DNA of 64,000 nt from Lachnospiraceae bacterium (GTDB taxonomy: Bacteria; Bacillota; Clostridia; Lachnospirales; Lachnospiraceae): NCBI GenBank assembly GCA_017520425.1, contig JAFXFO010000028.1:1-64000 (forward strand), given 5' to 3'. The notes under the pieces were generated by a model. It was not told where the DNA came from. It did not search any database and saw only the letters and a list, made by a program, of their open reading frames with translations. A program made the translations under genes and the position numbers. Below are positions 45,478 through 53,301 of the stretch, in pieces; position 1 is the stretch's first letter, and the number at the start of each line of letters is the position of its first letter.

Positions 45478-46854
45478 TTAATTGCCGAGAAGGGTTTCGC
45501 CGATTTTATACACATCTCCGGCACCCATAGTTATCAACATGTCATCTTTTATACAATTTTCCAGTAAGAAATTTTCGACTTCATCAAAAGTTGGGAAATA
45601 GAAACATTCCTTTCCTAAATCCTGAATGGCCTTCTGTAAATCCCGGGAGCTGATACCTAAAGTATCCTTTTCGCGGGCGGCATAAATGTCGGTCAGAATG
45701 ATCTTGTCAGACAGACAAAGAGCCTTTGCGAAATCCGGCAGCAGTGCCTTGGTACGGGTATAGGTATGGGGCTGGAATACGCACCAAAGGGTATGGTGGG
45801 GCTGTTTTTGTGCCGCCTCCAGGGTGGTGGTAATCTCGGTGGGGTGGTGTGCATAATCGTCAATAATGGTGACACCGCCGATGGTGCCCTTGTGTTCAAA
45901 ACGTCTGTTGGTGCCGTGGAAGTTCTCCAAAGCGTCCTCAGCCAATGCAGTATCAATAGAAAGAAAATCAGCCAATGCCAGCGCTGCTAAAGAGTTCATA
46001 ACATTGTGTTCGCCGGGAACCTGAAGTGTTAGCTTGCGTGCACCCTGAGGAGATACTGCAGTAAATTCAGGGTAACCGGCCGGGCTGTAAGTCAAATTGG
46101 CAGGGCGATAGTCGCAGTCTTCTGCATGGCCGAAAGTAATCACACGGCAGGGCAGGTCACGGGAGATTTCTTCATAATTCTCAATGTCTCCGTTAATAAT
46201 CAGACATCCGTCAGCCGGCAGAAGTTCTGCAAAGCGGCGGAAGGAGTTTCTGATATCAGCCAGATCCTTGAAGAAATCCAGATGGTCTTCCTCTATATTC
46301 AGAATGATAGACACTTTTGGGAAAAAGCTTAAAAAGCTGTTGGTATATTCGCAAGCCTCGGTAACAAAATAGTCCGAGCTGCCGATACGCATATTGCCGT
46401 CAATGGTCTTAAGAATACCACCAATGGAGAGGGTGGGGTCGGTGTTGGCCTTCAGTAAAATCTCGGAAACCATGGAAGTGGTTGTGGTTTTGCCGTGGGT
46501 ACCGCTGATGGCGATGGGCATACCGAAATTCTTCATAATCTGTCCTAACAGGTCTGCACGAAGCATATAGGGAATCTGTTTCTCTTTGATAGCCTGAAAC
46601 TCCAAATTGCTGTCCTGTACGGCACTGGTCAGTACAGCCACATCAATATTCTCTGTAATATGGGAGGCACTTTCACCGTACTGTATGGAAATCCCCATAT
46701 CCTTCAAGCGTTTGGTAATGGGAGATGAATGCCAGTCAGAGCCGGATACCTGAAATCCTTTGCTAAGTAATAATTCGGCCAGTCCACTCATGCTGATGCC
46801 GCCGATGCCTACAAAATAAATATGACAGGGTTTGTTAAAATCTATAATATACAT
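45478..46854 (-). CDS. murC: UDP-N-acetylmuramate-L-alanine ligase
   Basis: MurC adds L-Ala to UDP-MurNAc. The 458-residue product has the N-terminal GIGGISMSGLAELLLSKG loop, AISGTHGKTTTTSM (ATP loop), EACEYTNSFL, EEDHLDFF, and DDYAHHPTEI. Length is complete. GGAGGAAACGGC precedes the ATG. Its stop codon directly abuts the last DnaA box. Confidence 0.97.
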   Translation of the reverse strand: MYIIDFNKPCHIYFVGIGGISMSGLAELLLSKGFQVSGSDWHSSPITKRLKDMGISIQYGESASHITENIDVAVLTSAVQDSNLEFQAIKEKQIPYMLRADLLGQIMKNFGMPIAISGTHGKTTTTSMVSEILLKANTDPTLSIGGILKTIDGNMRIGSSDYFVTEACEYTNSFLSFFPKVSIILNIEEDHLDFFKDLADIRNSFRRFAELLPADGCLIINGDIENYEEISRDLPCRVITFGHAEDCDYRPANLTYSPAGYPEFTAVSPQGARKLTLQVPGEHNVMNSLAALALADFLSIDTALAEDALENFHGTNRRFEHKGTIGGVTIIDDYAHHPTEITTTLEAAQKQPHHTLWCVFQPHTYTRTKALLPDFAKALCLSDKIILTDIYAAREKDTLGISSRDLQKAIQDLGKECFYFPTFDEVENFLLENCIKDDMLITMGAGDVYKIGETLLGN

Positions 46855-46899
46855 GCCGTTTCCTCCGGAAAACTATTTGCCAAAATTTTCTTCATACTC

Positions 46900-46929
46900 A
46901 GAATACCACAAATGCAAGGGAATTGCCAA
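46900..46929 (-). promoter_or_regulatory. Putative promoter for murC
   Basis: On the minus strand TTGGCA and TATTCT are 18 bases apart with TGG before the -10. The 46855-47160 gap holds this and the glgC2 promoter and nothing else clear. Confidence 0.45.
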
Positions 46930-47089
46930 AACATTTTTTGCATCAAATTTGGTGAAAATATACCAGAATATGCCAAACCATATTGTCATATTTTACAAAT
47001 AAAAAAGCCAATGTGTAAAAAAATAAAGAAATATATGTAAAAATCTCTGGAAAAACGCCGGGAAATCCTTTTCTTTTTAGTAAAAATCA

Positions 47090-47118
47090 TTCACTTTCCA
47101 TAAAAATTGTGTTATTAT
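47090..47118 (+). promoter_or_regulatory. Putative promoter for glgC-glgD copy 2
   Basis: TTCACT and TATTAT are 17 bases apart, about 40 bases before the glgC start. Confidence 0.5.
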
Positions 47119-47160
47119 AGACTTGTACAAACCTGTAAAAGACTAGATTGAGGTGATGAC

Positions 47161-48429
47161 ATGATAAAAAAAGAAATGATAGCCATGCTGTTGGCAGGAG
47201 GACAGGGAAGCCGTTTAGGCGTTTTGACATCCAAGGTGGCTAAGCCGGCAGTTGCGTTTGGTGGCAAATATCGTATTATTGATTTCCCCTTAAGTAACTG
47301 TATCAATTCGGGAGTGGATACGGTAGGTGTATTGACCCAGTATCAGCCCCTTAGACTGAATACACATATCGGAATTGGTATTCCTTGGGATTTGGACAGA
47401 AATATCGGTGGAGTGACAGTGCTGCCACCTTATGAGAAGAGTAGTAACAGTGAGTGGTATACCGGTACGGCGAATGCGATTTATCAGAACCTGGATTATA
47501 TGGAAGGCTTTAATCCGGAGTATGTGCTGATTTTGTCCGGTGACCATATTTATAAAATGGATTATGAGGTGATGCTGGACTTCCACAAAAAGAACGGAGC
47601 GGAAGTAACCATTGCGGTTATGCCGGTGCCCATGGAGGAGGCCAGTCGTTTCGGTATTATGATTACGGACGAGAACCGCCGTATCGTGGATTTTGAGGAA
47701 AAGCCTGCACAGCCCAGAAGTAATCTGGCAAGTATGGGTATTTATATCTTTAACTGGAAGACTTTGAAGGAAGCTTTGCTGGCTATGGTGGATCAGCCGG
47801 CCCTTGACTTTGGTAAGCATATCATTCCTTTCTGTCATGAGAAGGGAGCTCCTTTATATGCTTACGAGTTTAACGGTTATTGGAAGGATGTAGGTACTCT
47901 GAACTCCTATTGGGAGGCCAATATGGAGCTGATTGATATCGTTCCCGAGTTTAATCTTTACGAGGAATACTGGAAGATTTACACCAAGAGTGATGCGCTG
48001 CCGCCCCAGTATATTTCAGCGGACAGTGTAGTGGAGCGAAGTATCATCGGAGAAGGAACGGAAATCTACGGCAAGGTTTACAATTCCGTAATCGGACGCG
48101 GTATTGTGATTGGTAAGGATACCGTGGTGCGGGATTCCATCATTATGAACGATACGGAGATTGGTGCAAACTGTGAATTGAATAAAGCCATTATCGCAGA
48201 AAATGTTACCATTGGTGATGGTGTGAAGCTGGGTGTGGGTGAAGCTGTTCCCAATGATACGGCACCGCATATTTACAGCCATGATATTGTAACCATCGGA
48301 GAGAAGAGTGTGATTCCTGACGGAGTATCCGTAGGAAAGAATACCGTAATCTTTGGTGTGACCACGAAAGACGATTATGACAATGCTTACCTGGCAAGTG
48401 GCAAAACATTGATTAAGGCAGGTGAATAA
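47161..48429 (+). CDS. glgC: Glucose-1-phosphate adenylyltransferase catalytic subunit (copy 2)
   Basis: The 422-residue product has [30 protein letters not shown], the canonical [26 protein letters not shown] and a C-terminal beta-helix. It should make ADP-glucose. It is closely similar to copy 1 but longer and with the standard motif where copy 1 has [20 protein letters not shown] lies before the ATG. It is coupled to glgD copy 2 and then spoVG. Confidence 0.95.
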   Translation: MIKKEMIAMLLAGGQGSRLGVLTSKVAKPAVAFGGKYRIIDFPLSNCINSGVDTVGVLTQYQPLRLNTHIGIGIPWDLDRNIGGVTVLPPYEKSSNSEWYTGTANAIYQNLDYMEGFNPEYVLILSGDHIYKMDYEVMLDFHKKNGAEVTIAVMPVPMEEASRFGIMITDENRRIVDFEEKPAQPRSNLASMGIYIFNWKTLKEALLAMVDQPALDFGKHIIPFCHEKGAPLYAYEFNGYWKDVGTLNSYWEANMELIDIVPEFNLYEEYWKIYTKSDALPPQYISADSVVERSIIGEGTEIYGKVYNSVIGRGIVIGKDTVVRDSIIMNDTEIGANCELNKAIIAENVTIGDGVKLGVGEAVPNDTAPHIYSHDIVTIGEKSVIPDGVSVGKNTVIFGVTTKDDYDNAYLASGKTLIKAGE

Positions 48430-48431
48430 GA

Positions 48432-49550
48432 GTGAAGGCAATAGGAATTGTTTTAGCGGGTGGTAATAACTACCGAATGAAGGAGCTGTCCCAGAAGCGT
48501 GCGGTATGTGCCATGCCTATCGCCGGCAGCTATCGCAGTATTGATTTTACATTGAGTAATATGTCCAATTCACATATTCAGAGCGTGGCAGTTCTGACCC
48601 AGTATAATGCGAAGAGCCTCAGTGAACATTTGAGTTCTTCCAAGTGGTGGGATTTCGGACGTAAACAGGGCGGTCTTTCCGTACTTTCGCCGGTGGTGAC
48701 TCCGGAAAGCAGCAACTGGTATCGTGGAACCGCAGATGCCATTTACCAGAATCTGGACTATCTGAAAAGAAGCCATGAACCCTATGTGGTGATTGCTTCC
48801 GGTGATGGTATCTATAAGCTGGATTTCAATAAGGTGTTGGAATATCACATTGATAAGAAGGCAGATATTACAGTGGTTTGCCGTGATATGGAGAAGGATA
48901 TTAATGTGGAGCGTTTCGGTACTCTTCGTATGAATGAAGATTACCGGGTGGAGGAATTTGAAGAGAAACCTTTGAAGGCCAAGACCAATACCGTATCCTG
49001 CGGTATTTACGTAATCCGCCGCCGCCAGTTGATAGAGATGATTGAGAAATGTGCGGAAGAGGACAGATACGATTTTGTTCGTGATGTACTGATCCGATAC
49101 AAGGATATGAAGAAGATTTACGGCTACAAGATTAAGGAGTATTGGAGAAACATTGCTTCCGTAGAGGACTATTTCAACACCAATATGGACTTCTTAAAGC
49201 CGGAGGTACGTAATTACTTCTTCAAGCAGTATCCGGATATTTATTCCAAGGTGGATGATTTGCCGCCGGCGAAATACAATGTGGGTTCTGATGTGAAGAA
49301 CAGTTTGATTTCCAGCGGTTGTATCGTAAATGGTGCAGTGGAGAATTCCGTGGTATTTAAGAAGAGTTATATCGGCAATAATTGCGTGATTAAGAATTCT
49401 ATTATTCTGAATGATGTATATATTGGGGATAATTCATACATCGAGAATTGTATCGTGGAAAGCGGCGATACCATCAGAGAGAATTCGCGCTTTGTGGGAG
49501 AATCTGATATTAAGATTGTAGTAGAGCAAAACGAAAGATACGTTTTATAA
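48432..49550 (+). CDS. glgD: GlgD-type subunit (copy 2)
   Basis: The 372-residue product starts at GTG two bases after glgC copy 2. It has IGIVLAGGNNYRMKELSQKRAVCAMPI, so the phosphate loop is AGGNNYRM instead of AGGxGxRL. In contrast to GlgD copy 1 it keeps a recognisable ASGDGIYKLD where GlgC has [10 protein letters not shown] beta-helix end is present (VENSVVFKKSYIGNN). It is probably the regulatory partner of GlgC copy 2; the kept Asp leaves open residual activity. Confidence 0.92.
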   Translation: MKAIGIVLAGGNNYRMKELSQKRAVCAMPIAGSYRSIDFTLSNMSNSHIQSVAVLTQYNAKSLSEHLSSSKWWDFGRKQGGLSVLSPVVTPESSNWYRGTADAIYQNLDYLKRSHEPYVVIASGDGIYKLDFNKVLEYHIDKKADITVVCRDMEKDINVERFGTLRMNEDYRVEEFEEKPLKAKTNTVSCGIYVIRRRQLIEMIEKCAEEDRYDFVRDVLIRYKDMKKIYGYKIKEYWRNIASVEDYFNTNMDFLKPEVRNYFFKQYPDIYSKVDDLPPAKYNVGSDVKNSLISSGCIVNGAVENSVVFKKSYIGNNCVIKNSIILNDVYIGDNSYIENCIVESGDTIRENSRFVGESDIKIVVEQNERYVL

Positions 49551-49574
49551 AACTATACCAAGGGGGACATAAGT

Positions 49575-49847
49575 ATGCAGATTACAGATGTACGTGTTCG
49601 AAAAATCACAAAAGAAGGTAAGATGAAAGCAGTTGTTTCTATCACCCTGGATGATGAATTTGTAGTACATGACATTAAGGTGATAGAGGGCGAGAAGGGG
49701 ATGTTTATCGCCATGCCCAGTAAACCCACTGCAAACGGAGAGCACAGGGATACCGCTCATCCCATAAACTCCGCTACCAGAGATAATATGCAGAAGATTA
49801 TCCTGGAGGCTTATGAAAAGGCTTTAAGTGAGCCGGAAGCGGAATAA
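49575..49847 (+). CDS. spoVG: Septation/RNA-binding regulator SpoVG
   Basis: SpoVG is a small RNA- and DNA-binding regulator present in many Firmicutes. The 90-residue product starts [20 protein letters not shown] and has [34 protein letters not shown]. Length is normal. AGGGGGAC precedes the ATG, and the gene lies 24 bases after glgD copy 2, so it may be in one transcript with the glycogen genes. Confidence 0.96.
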   Translation: MQITDVRVRKITKEGKMKAVVSITLDDEFVVHDIKVIEGEKGMFIAMPSKPTANGEHRDTAHPINSATRDNMQKIILEAYEKALSEPEAE

Positions 49848-49871
49848 GTAAGGATTTATAAAGTATCAAAG

Positions 49872-49906
49872 AGCGCAGCGTTAGTGATGGTCAGTAACGC
49901 TGCGCT
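49872..49906 (+). terminator. Hairpin after spoVG
   Basis: AGCGCAGCGTTA (49872-49883) pairs with TAACGCTGCGCT (49895-49906). The following GTGTTGT is not a good T-run, so termination may be partial. Confidence 0.6.
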
Positions 49907-49929
49907 GTGTTGTATGGAGGGGCCTTAGA

Positions 49930-50835
49930 ATGAAAAAGATAAAATACTTGTTGGTATGTTTGATGCTTATGATTCTGATATCCAGCTGTCAAAACAAACA
50001 GATGGAAGCGTCCACGGATGAGGGGAGTGTTTCGAGCGAAGTGTCGGTGGAAATAAAAAAGGAAAGCACCCCGGATACCATAGAGGATGACCAATATGAT
50101 TGGATATCGGATAGCGAGCGCTTGGGATATGACGATAATGAAGTGTTTGATGGGATGGCTAGTAAGCATCAGCATGATGTGGAATTTGTAGCAGCAAAGG
50201 TGCCTGGTCCGGATTATATACGGTGGTATTTTGATGTAGAGGGCGGAGAAGGGGTCTATTATGAGTATTATATGATAGGAGCGACAGATACATACTATAA
50301 AAATAGCACTTGGATTAATACTGACTTAACAGAGCTGCCTTGTGGGTTGCAGGATGGAGAATTGGCATATGTGAAAGCGAATACTACTTTTATTACAGGC
50401 GGGTTTTCCGGCTTGACAGATTTAGAGTTTGAAGAGATTAAGGAGTGCAGAAAAATCAGTATGGAAGAAGCTGCAAACCTGATAGAGATAGCAGATTTGT
50501 ACGAGTGTGAAATACAGTATTGGGACGGCTTTAGCGGACTTGCCAGACATACAAAGATGGATGGTTATTTGTTTTCAGGATTTCTGAATAACCGGTATAA
50601 AGAATCGGAAGAGAAGGCGAATTGTTTCGTCGGTGAGGTCGCAATCAGTTATAATGGTGAAGTTATCGGTCTGTATAACCGACTGGAATTAGTAGGTGAG
50701 TACTTTGTGTTTTATCATCACGAGGGCGAGTGGAGCGATACCAGTCGGCCGGAATATGTTACAGTTGAGGATGTTGAAGAGATCTTGGATACAGGGAAGC
50801 TATATAATGACTATATGTTTGTGTTGAGTTATTAA
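49930..50835 (+). CDS. Putative lipoprotein, unknown function
   Basis: The 301-residue product has a signal peptide with lipobox LISSC (Cys at residue 20), a Ser/Glu-rich linker, and about 250 residues that I do not recognise, with aromatic patches (YYEYYMIGATDTYYKN; EYFVFYHHEGEW). GGAGGGGCC precedes the start. It may be a surface protein; no partner is obvious. Confidence 0.7.
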   Translation: MKKIKYLLVCLMLMILISSCQNKQMEASTDEGSVSSEVSVEIKKESTPDTIEDDQYDWISDSERLGYDDNEVFDGMASKHQHDVEFVAAKVPGPDYIRWYFDVEGGEGVYYEYYMIGATDTYYKNSTWINTDLTELPCGLQDGELAYVKANTTFITGGFSGLTDLEFEEIKECRKISMEEAANLIEIADLYECEIQYWDGFSGLARHTKMDGYLFSGFLNNRYKESEEKANCFVGEVAISYNGEVIGLYNRLELVGEYFVFYHHEGEWSDTSRPEYVTVEDVEEILDTGKLYNDYMFVLSY

Positions 50836-50956
50836 GCTTTCAGAAAATGTCGGCAGAAAGGTGACTAAGGCAGGGATGTTAAGGATGATCTTGTGTATTA
50901 TCTTAAATTTATAAGAATACATTGGTACTGCAAATTTGGTCATTTTATTAAGGGAA

Positions 50957-51207
50957 TTGGACATATACAAAATAATAATTTCAATATGTCCAAAAAGTGA
51001 GTGATTTTAGGGGAAATTCAAGGATTTTTCGTGAGGTTTGGACATATAGAAAATAATGTGCTGAAAATGTCCACAAAATGGGGCTATCCGTGGACATTTG
51101 AGAAGGATAATTTCGTATATGTCCAAAACACTGTGAGAAATGCTTGAGCCGCATGGAAAATGGTAGATTTTTGGATGTTACGAGTAAGAAAATGCGTATA
51201 TGTCCAA
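50957..51207. repeat. MITE-like 251-bp element, copy A
   Basis: The element begins with TTGGACATATA and ends with its exact inverse TATATGTCCAA. Inside are further TGGACAT...ATGTCCA pairs: 50957-50966 with 50984-50993, 51039-51045 with 51067-51073, and 51091-51097 with 51119-51125. No transposase gene is inside, and no clear target-site duplication is seen. A second copy of the same length lies at 52905-53155. The rest of 50836-51262 shows no gene. Confidence 0.8.
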
Positions 51208-51262
51208 TGAAGGAAGAAGATATATTACTTACCATTTATCGGAAATAGAAAGAGGTACAAAA

Positions 51263-51727
51263 GTGGAATGCGAAATTAGATTAGCGACGGGTGGCGAAAT
51301 CCTCCAAGCGCTGGATTTGGCATGGCGTATGTTTGTAAAGTATGATGCACCGGACTATGGGGCTGAACATACAGAACGTATGCGGGTGGCTATAGAAGAC
51401 AGATTAAAGGATTTAAGCATTTATAGCGAACGCTTGATGGTGGTTGCATTAGTGGATGGTAACGTGATAGGAATGCTGGAAACCTATGGAACAAATAGAA
51501 TTTCTTTATTATTTGTTGACAGTGAATATCAGCGCAAAGGAATTGCCACAGCTCTGATGGATAAGATTGCCGGGGAACTAAAGGTAAGAGGTTATGATAA
51601 GATTGTATTGAATGCTTCTACCTGTGGTTTGGCGTTTTATAAACATTATGGGTTTGCTGTTTTGGAGGAAGAAAGGAATACAGATACTCCATGGAAAACA
51701 CCTATGTGGTATCCGCTCAGTATGTAG
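51263..51727 (+). CDS. GNAT family N-acetyltransferase (1)
   Basis: The 154-residue product has a GNAT fold: the acetyl-CoA loop VDSEYQRKGIATALMDKI, a second core strand KIVLNASTCGLAFYKHYGF, and a Y-F-end like FYKHYGFAVLEEERN. The GTG start at 51263 follows AAGAGG; an earlier in-frame ATG at 51200 lies inside the repeat element and lacks a site. Substrate unknown. It is the first of three small-molecule-type genes between the two repeat copies. Confidence 0.82.
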   Translation: MECEIRLATGGEILQALDLAWRMFVKYDAPDYGAEHTERMRVAIEDRLKDLSIYSERLMVVALVDGNVIGMLETYGTNRISLLFVDSEYQRKGIATALMDKIAGELKVRGYDKIVLNASTCGLAFYKHYGFAVLEEERNTDTPWKTPMWYPLSM

Positions 51728-51756
51728 AGATGTAAAAAACGAAAGGAGGACACAAG

Positions 51757-52146
51757 ACGATATACAAATACAACGAAACCGTATCACCAATAGCATTATC
51801 AGATTTGCGGGAAACGGTAGGTTGGAACAGGATGGAGAAAGAGTACGAAAATCCATTGATGACATCCTATTTTCATATCGCCGTTTATGAAAAAGAGGAA
51901 CTGATTGGATATATTGATTGTGTATCAAATGGTGTTACGGATGCGTACATTCAGGATTTGATGGTTCGTCCGGATTATCAGGGAAAGGGTGTGGGCACCG
52001 ATTTGATGAATCAGATGATTAAGTATCTGAAGGAGAAGCGCATATATATCATTTCGGTTGTTTTTGAAGAGAGCTTAAAACCATTCTATGATAGATTCGG
52101 TTTCTACCACATGCTTTGCGGACAGATGGAAACGTACAATGGCTAA
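51757..52146 (+). CDS. GNAT family N-acetyltransferase (2), with non-standard start codon
   Basis: The reading frame resembles a complete GNAT enzyme: IYKYNETVSP, ALSDLRETVGWNRMEKEY, then VRPDYQGKGVGTDLMNQM (acetyl-CoA loop) and EESLKPFYDRFGF. The N-terminus demands a start near 51757-51762, where the codons are ACG and ATA; AAAGGAGG lies seven bases before the ACG. An ATG-to-ACG change, or use of a rare start, would explain it. A TTG at 51805 is in frame but has no site and would lose the first helix. I give 51757 as the likely ancestral start. Confidence 0.6.
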   Translation, partial: TIYKYNETVSPIALSDLRETVGWNRMEKEYENPLMTSYFHIAVYEKEELIGYIDCVSNGVTDAYIQDLMVRPDYQGKGVGTDLMNQMIKYLKEKRIYIISVVFEESLKPFYDRFGFYHMLCGQMETYNG

Positions 52147-52162
52147 ATTGCGGAGGAACCGT

Positions 52163-52864
52163 ATGGGAAGAATTGTTGCTATCGGCGGAGGGGATTTAGA
52201 ATCCAATCAGCCCATTCATAAATTTATTTTAGAGATGGAACACAAGGAGAGTCACAACTTCTTGTTCGTAGGAACTGCCAGCAGAGATGCAGAAGGGTAT
52301 ATAGATAGTATTAAGAATACTTTTGAACCACTTTGCTGCTGTGTCAAAGCATTGTGCTTATCCGCGAGAGAATATACGCCGGAAGAAATTGATGAATGTC
52401 TGCAGTGGGCAGATATTATCTATGTTGGTGGCGGTGATACCTTTTATATGATGGACGTATGGAGAAAATATGACCTTGATAAAAAGCTGAAAGAGGTCTA
52501 TTTGAAGGATACGGCTATTTTGACGGGAATCAGCGCAGGGGCTATGTGTTGGTTTGATTGTGGACACAGTAACAGCAAAATATTCTGGAAGGATGAAACC
52601 ATAGGATATGGCTGGGTGGAACAACTGCTAAATATTCATCCCTATGCCTTTTGTCCCCATTATGAGGAGAGAATCGAGAGCTTTGATAAAATGATTATGG
52701 AAAAGACCATACCCGGTCTTGCTCTGGATGCGGATACAGCATTTGTAGAGGTAAACGGAAGCATTACATATATCAAATGCAGGGAAACTTCCAAAGTTTA
52801 TTTTTTTAGAAATGCTAATGGGGCGGTAGTGAAAGAGGAACTTGAGGCGGAGATGATTGGGTAG
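52163..52864 (+). CDS. Peptidase E-like (S51 family) serine peptidase
   Basis: The 233-residue product has the S51 layout: IVAIGGGDLESNQP, VGTASRDAEGY, ADIIYVGGGDTFYM and the nucleophile elbow GISAGAMCWF with catalytic Ser. Family members cut Asp-X dipeptides; some act on other small substrates. The start follows CGGAGG. It ends 40 bases before the second MITE-like repeat. Confidence 0.88.
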   Translation: MGRIVAIGGGDLESNQPIHKFILEMEHKESHNFLFVGTASRDAEGYIDSIKNTFEPLCCCVKALCLSAREYTPEEIDECLQWADIIYVGGGDTFYMMDVWRKYDLDKKLKEVYLKDTAILTGISAGAMCWFDCGHSNSKIFWKDETIGYGWVEQLLNIHPYAFCPHYEERIESFDKMIMEKTIPGLALDADTAFVEVNGSITYIKCRETSKVYFFRNANGAVVKEELEAEMIG

Positions 52865-52904
52865 TAAAATGATTTGGGTGAGATTAAGTGGTCAAAGATT
52901 TGGT

Positions 52905-53155
52905 TTGGACATATATAAAAAAAGAATGTTCCAATGTCCAAAAAATGAGTGATTTTAGGGCAAATACAAGGATTTTTTGTGTGACTTGGACATATAGAAG
53001 AAAATGTGCTGAAAATGTCCACGAAATGGGGAATTTCATGGACATCTGAGAAGGATAATTTTGTATATGTCCAAAACATGCTGTAAAAGGCATAAAAAGT
53101 CCAAAATAACGCAGAAATTTGGATATTGGGGAAAAGAAAATGCGTATATGTCCAA
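52905..53155. repeat. MITE-like 251-bp element, copy B
   Basis: Same length and same 11-bp terminal inverted repeats TTGGACATATA/TATATGTCCAA as copy A. The first two thirds are nearly the same as in copy A by eye (high identity from TGAGTGATTTTAGGG to the TATATGTCCAAAACA segment), and the last third is more diverged. The remaining 53156-53301 is the promoter region of the TIR gene. Confidence 0.8.
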
Positions 53156-53228
53156 AGAATGAGAGTGTGTCCGGTTAGAACGTTATTAGGTTGTCTGGAA
53201 GTGCATCATACGCTATAAACTCCCAATC

Positions 53229-53258
53229 TTGACAAGATATCCACAGGATACATATAAT
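53229..53258 (+). promoter_or_regulatory. Near-consensus promoter for the TIR-LRR gene
   Basis: TTGACA and TATAAT, both perfect, are separated by 18 bases. ATATCCACA, one base from a DnaA box, lies in the spacer at 53237-53245. The start is about 35 bases downstream of the likely first transcribed base. Confidence 0.75.
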
Positions 53259-53301
53259 AGGGGTTGGTAACAGAAGAAGAGGAAAATAAGAGGATTGATA
53301 T

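Noticed and set aside
51200..51262. N-terminal extension of GNAT 1 starting inside the repeat element
   Set aside because: The ATG is part of the terminal repeat TATATGTCCAA and has no ribosome site; GTG 51263 has one.
50957..53155. CRISPR array made of the GGACATA repeats
   Set aside because: Repeats are short inverted pairs with uneven spacing, no unique equal-length spacers and no cas genes.
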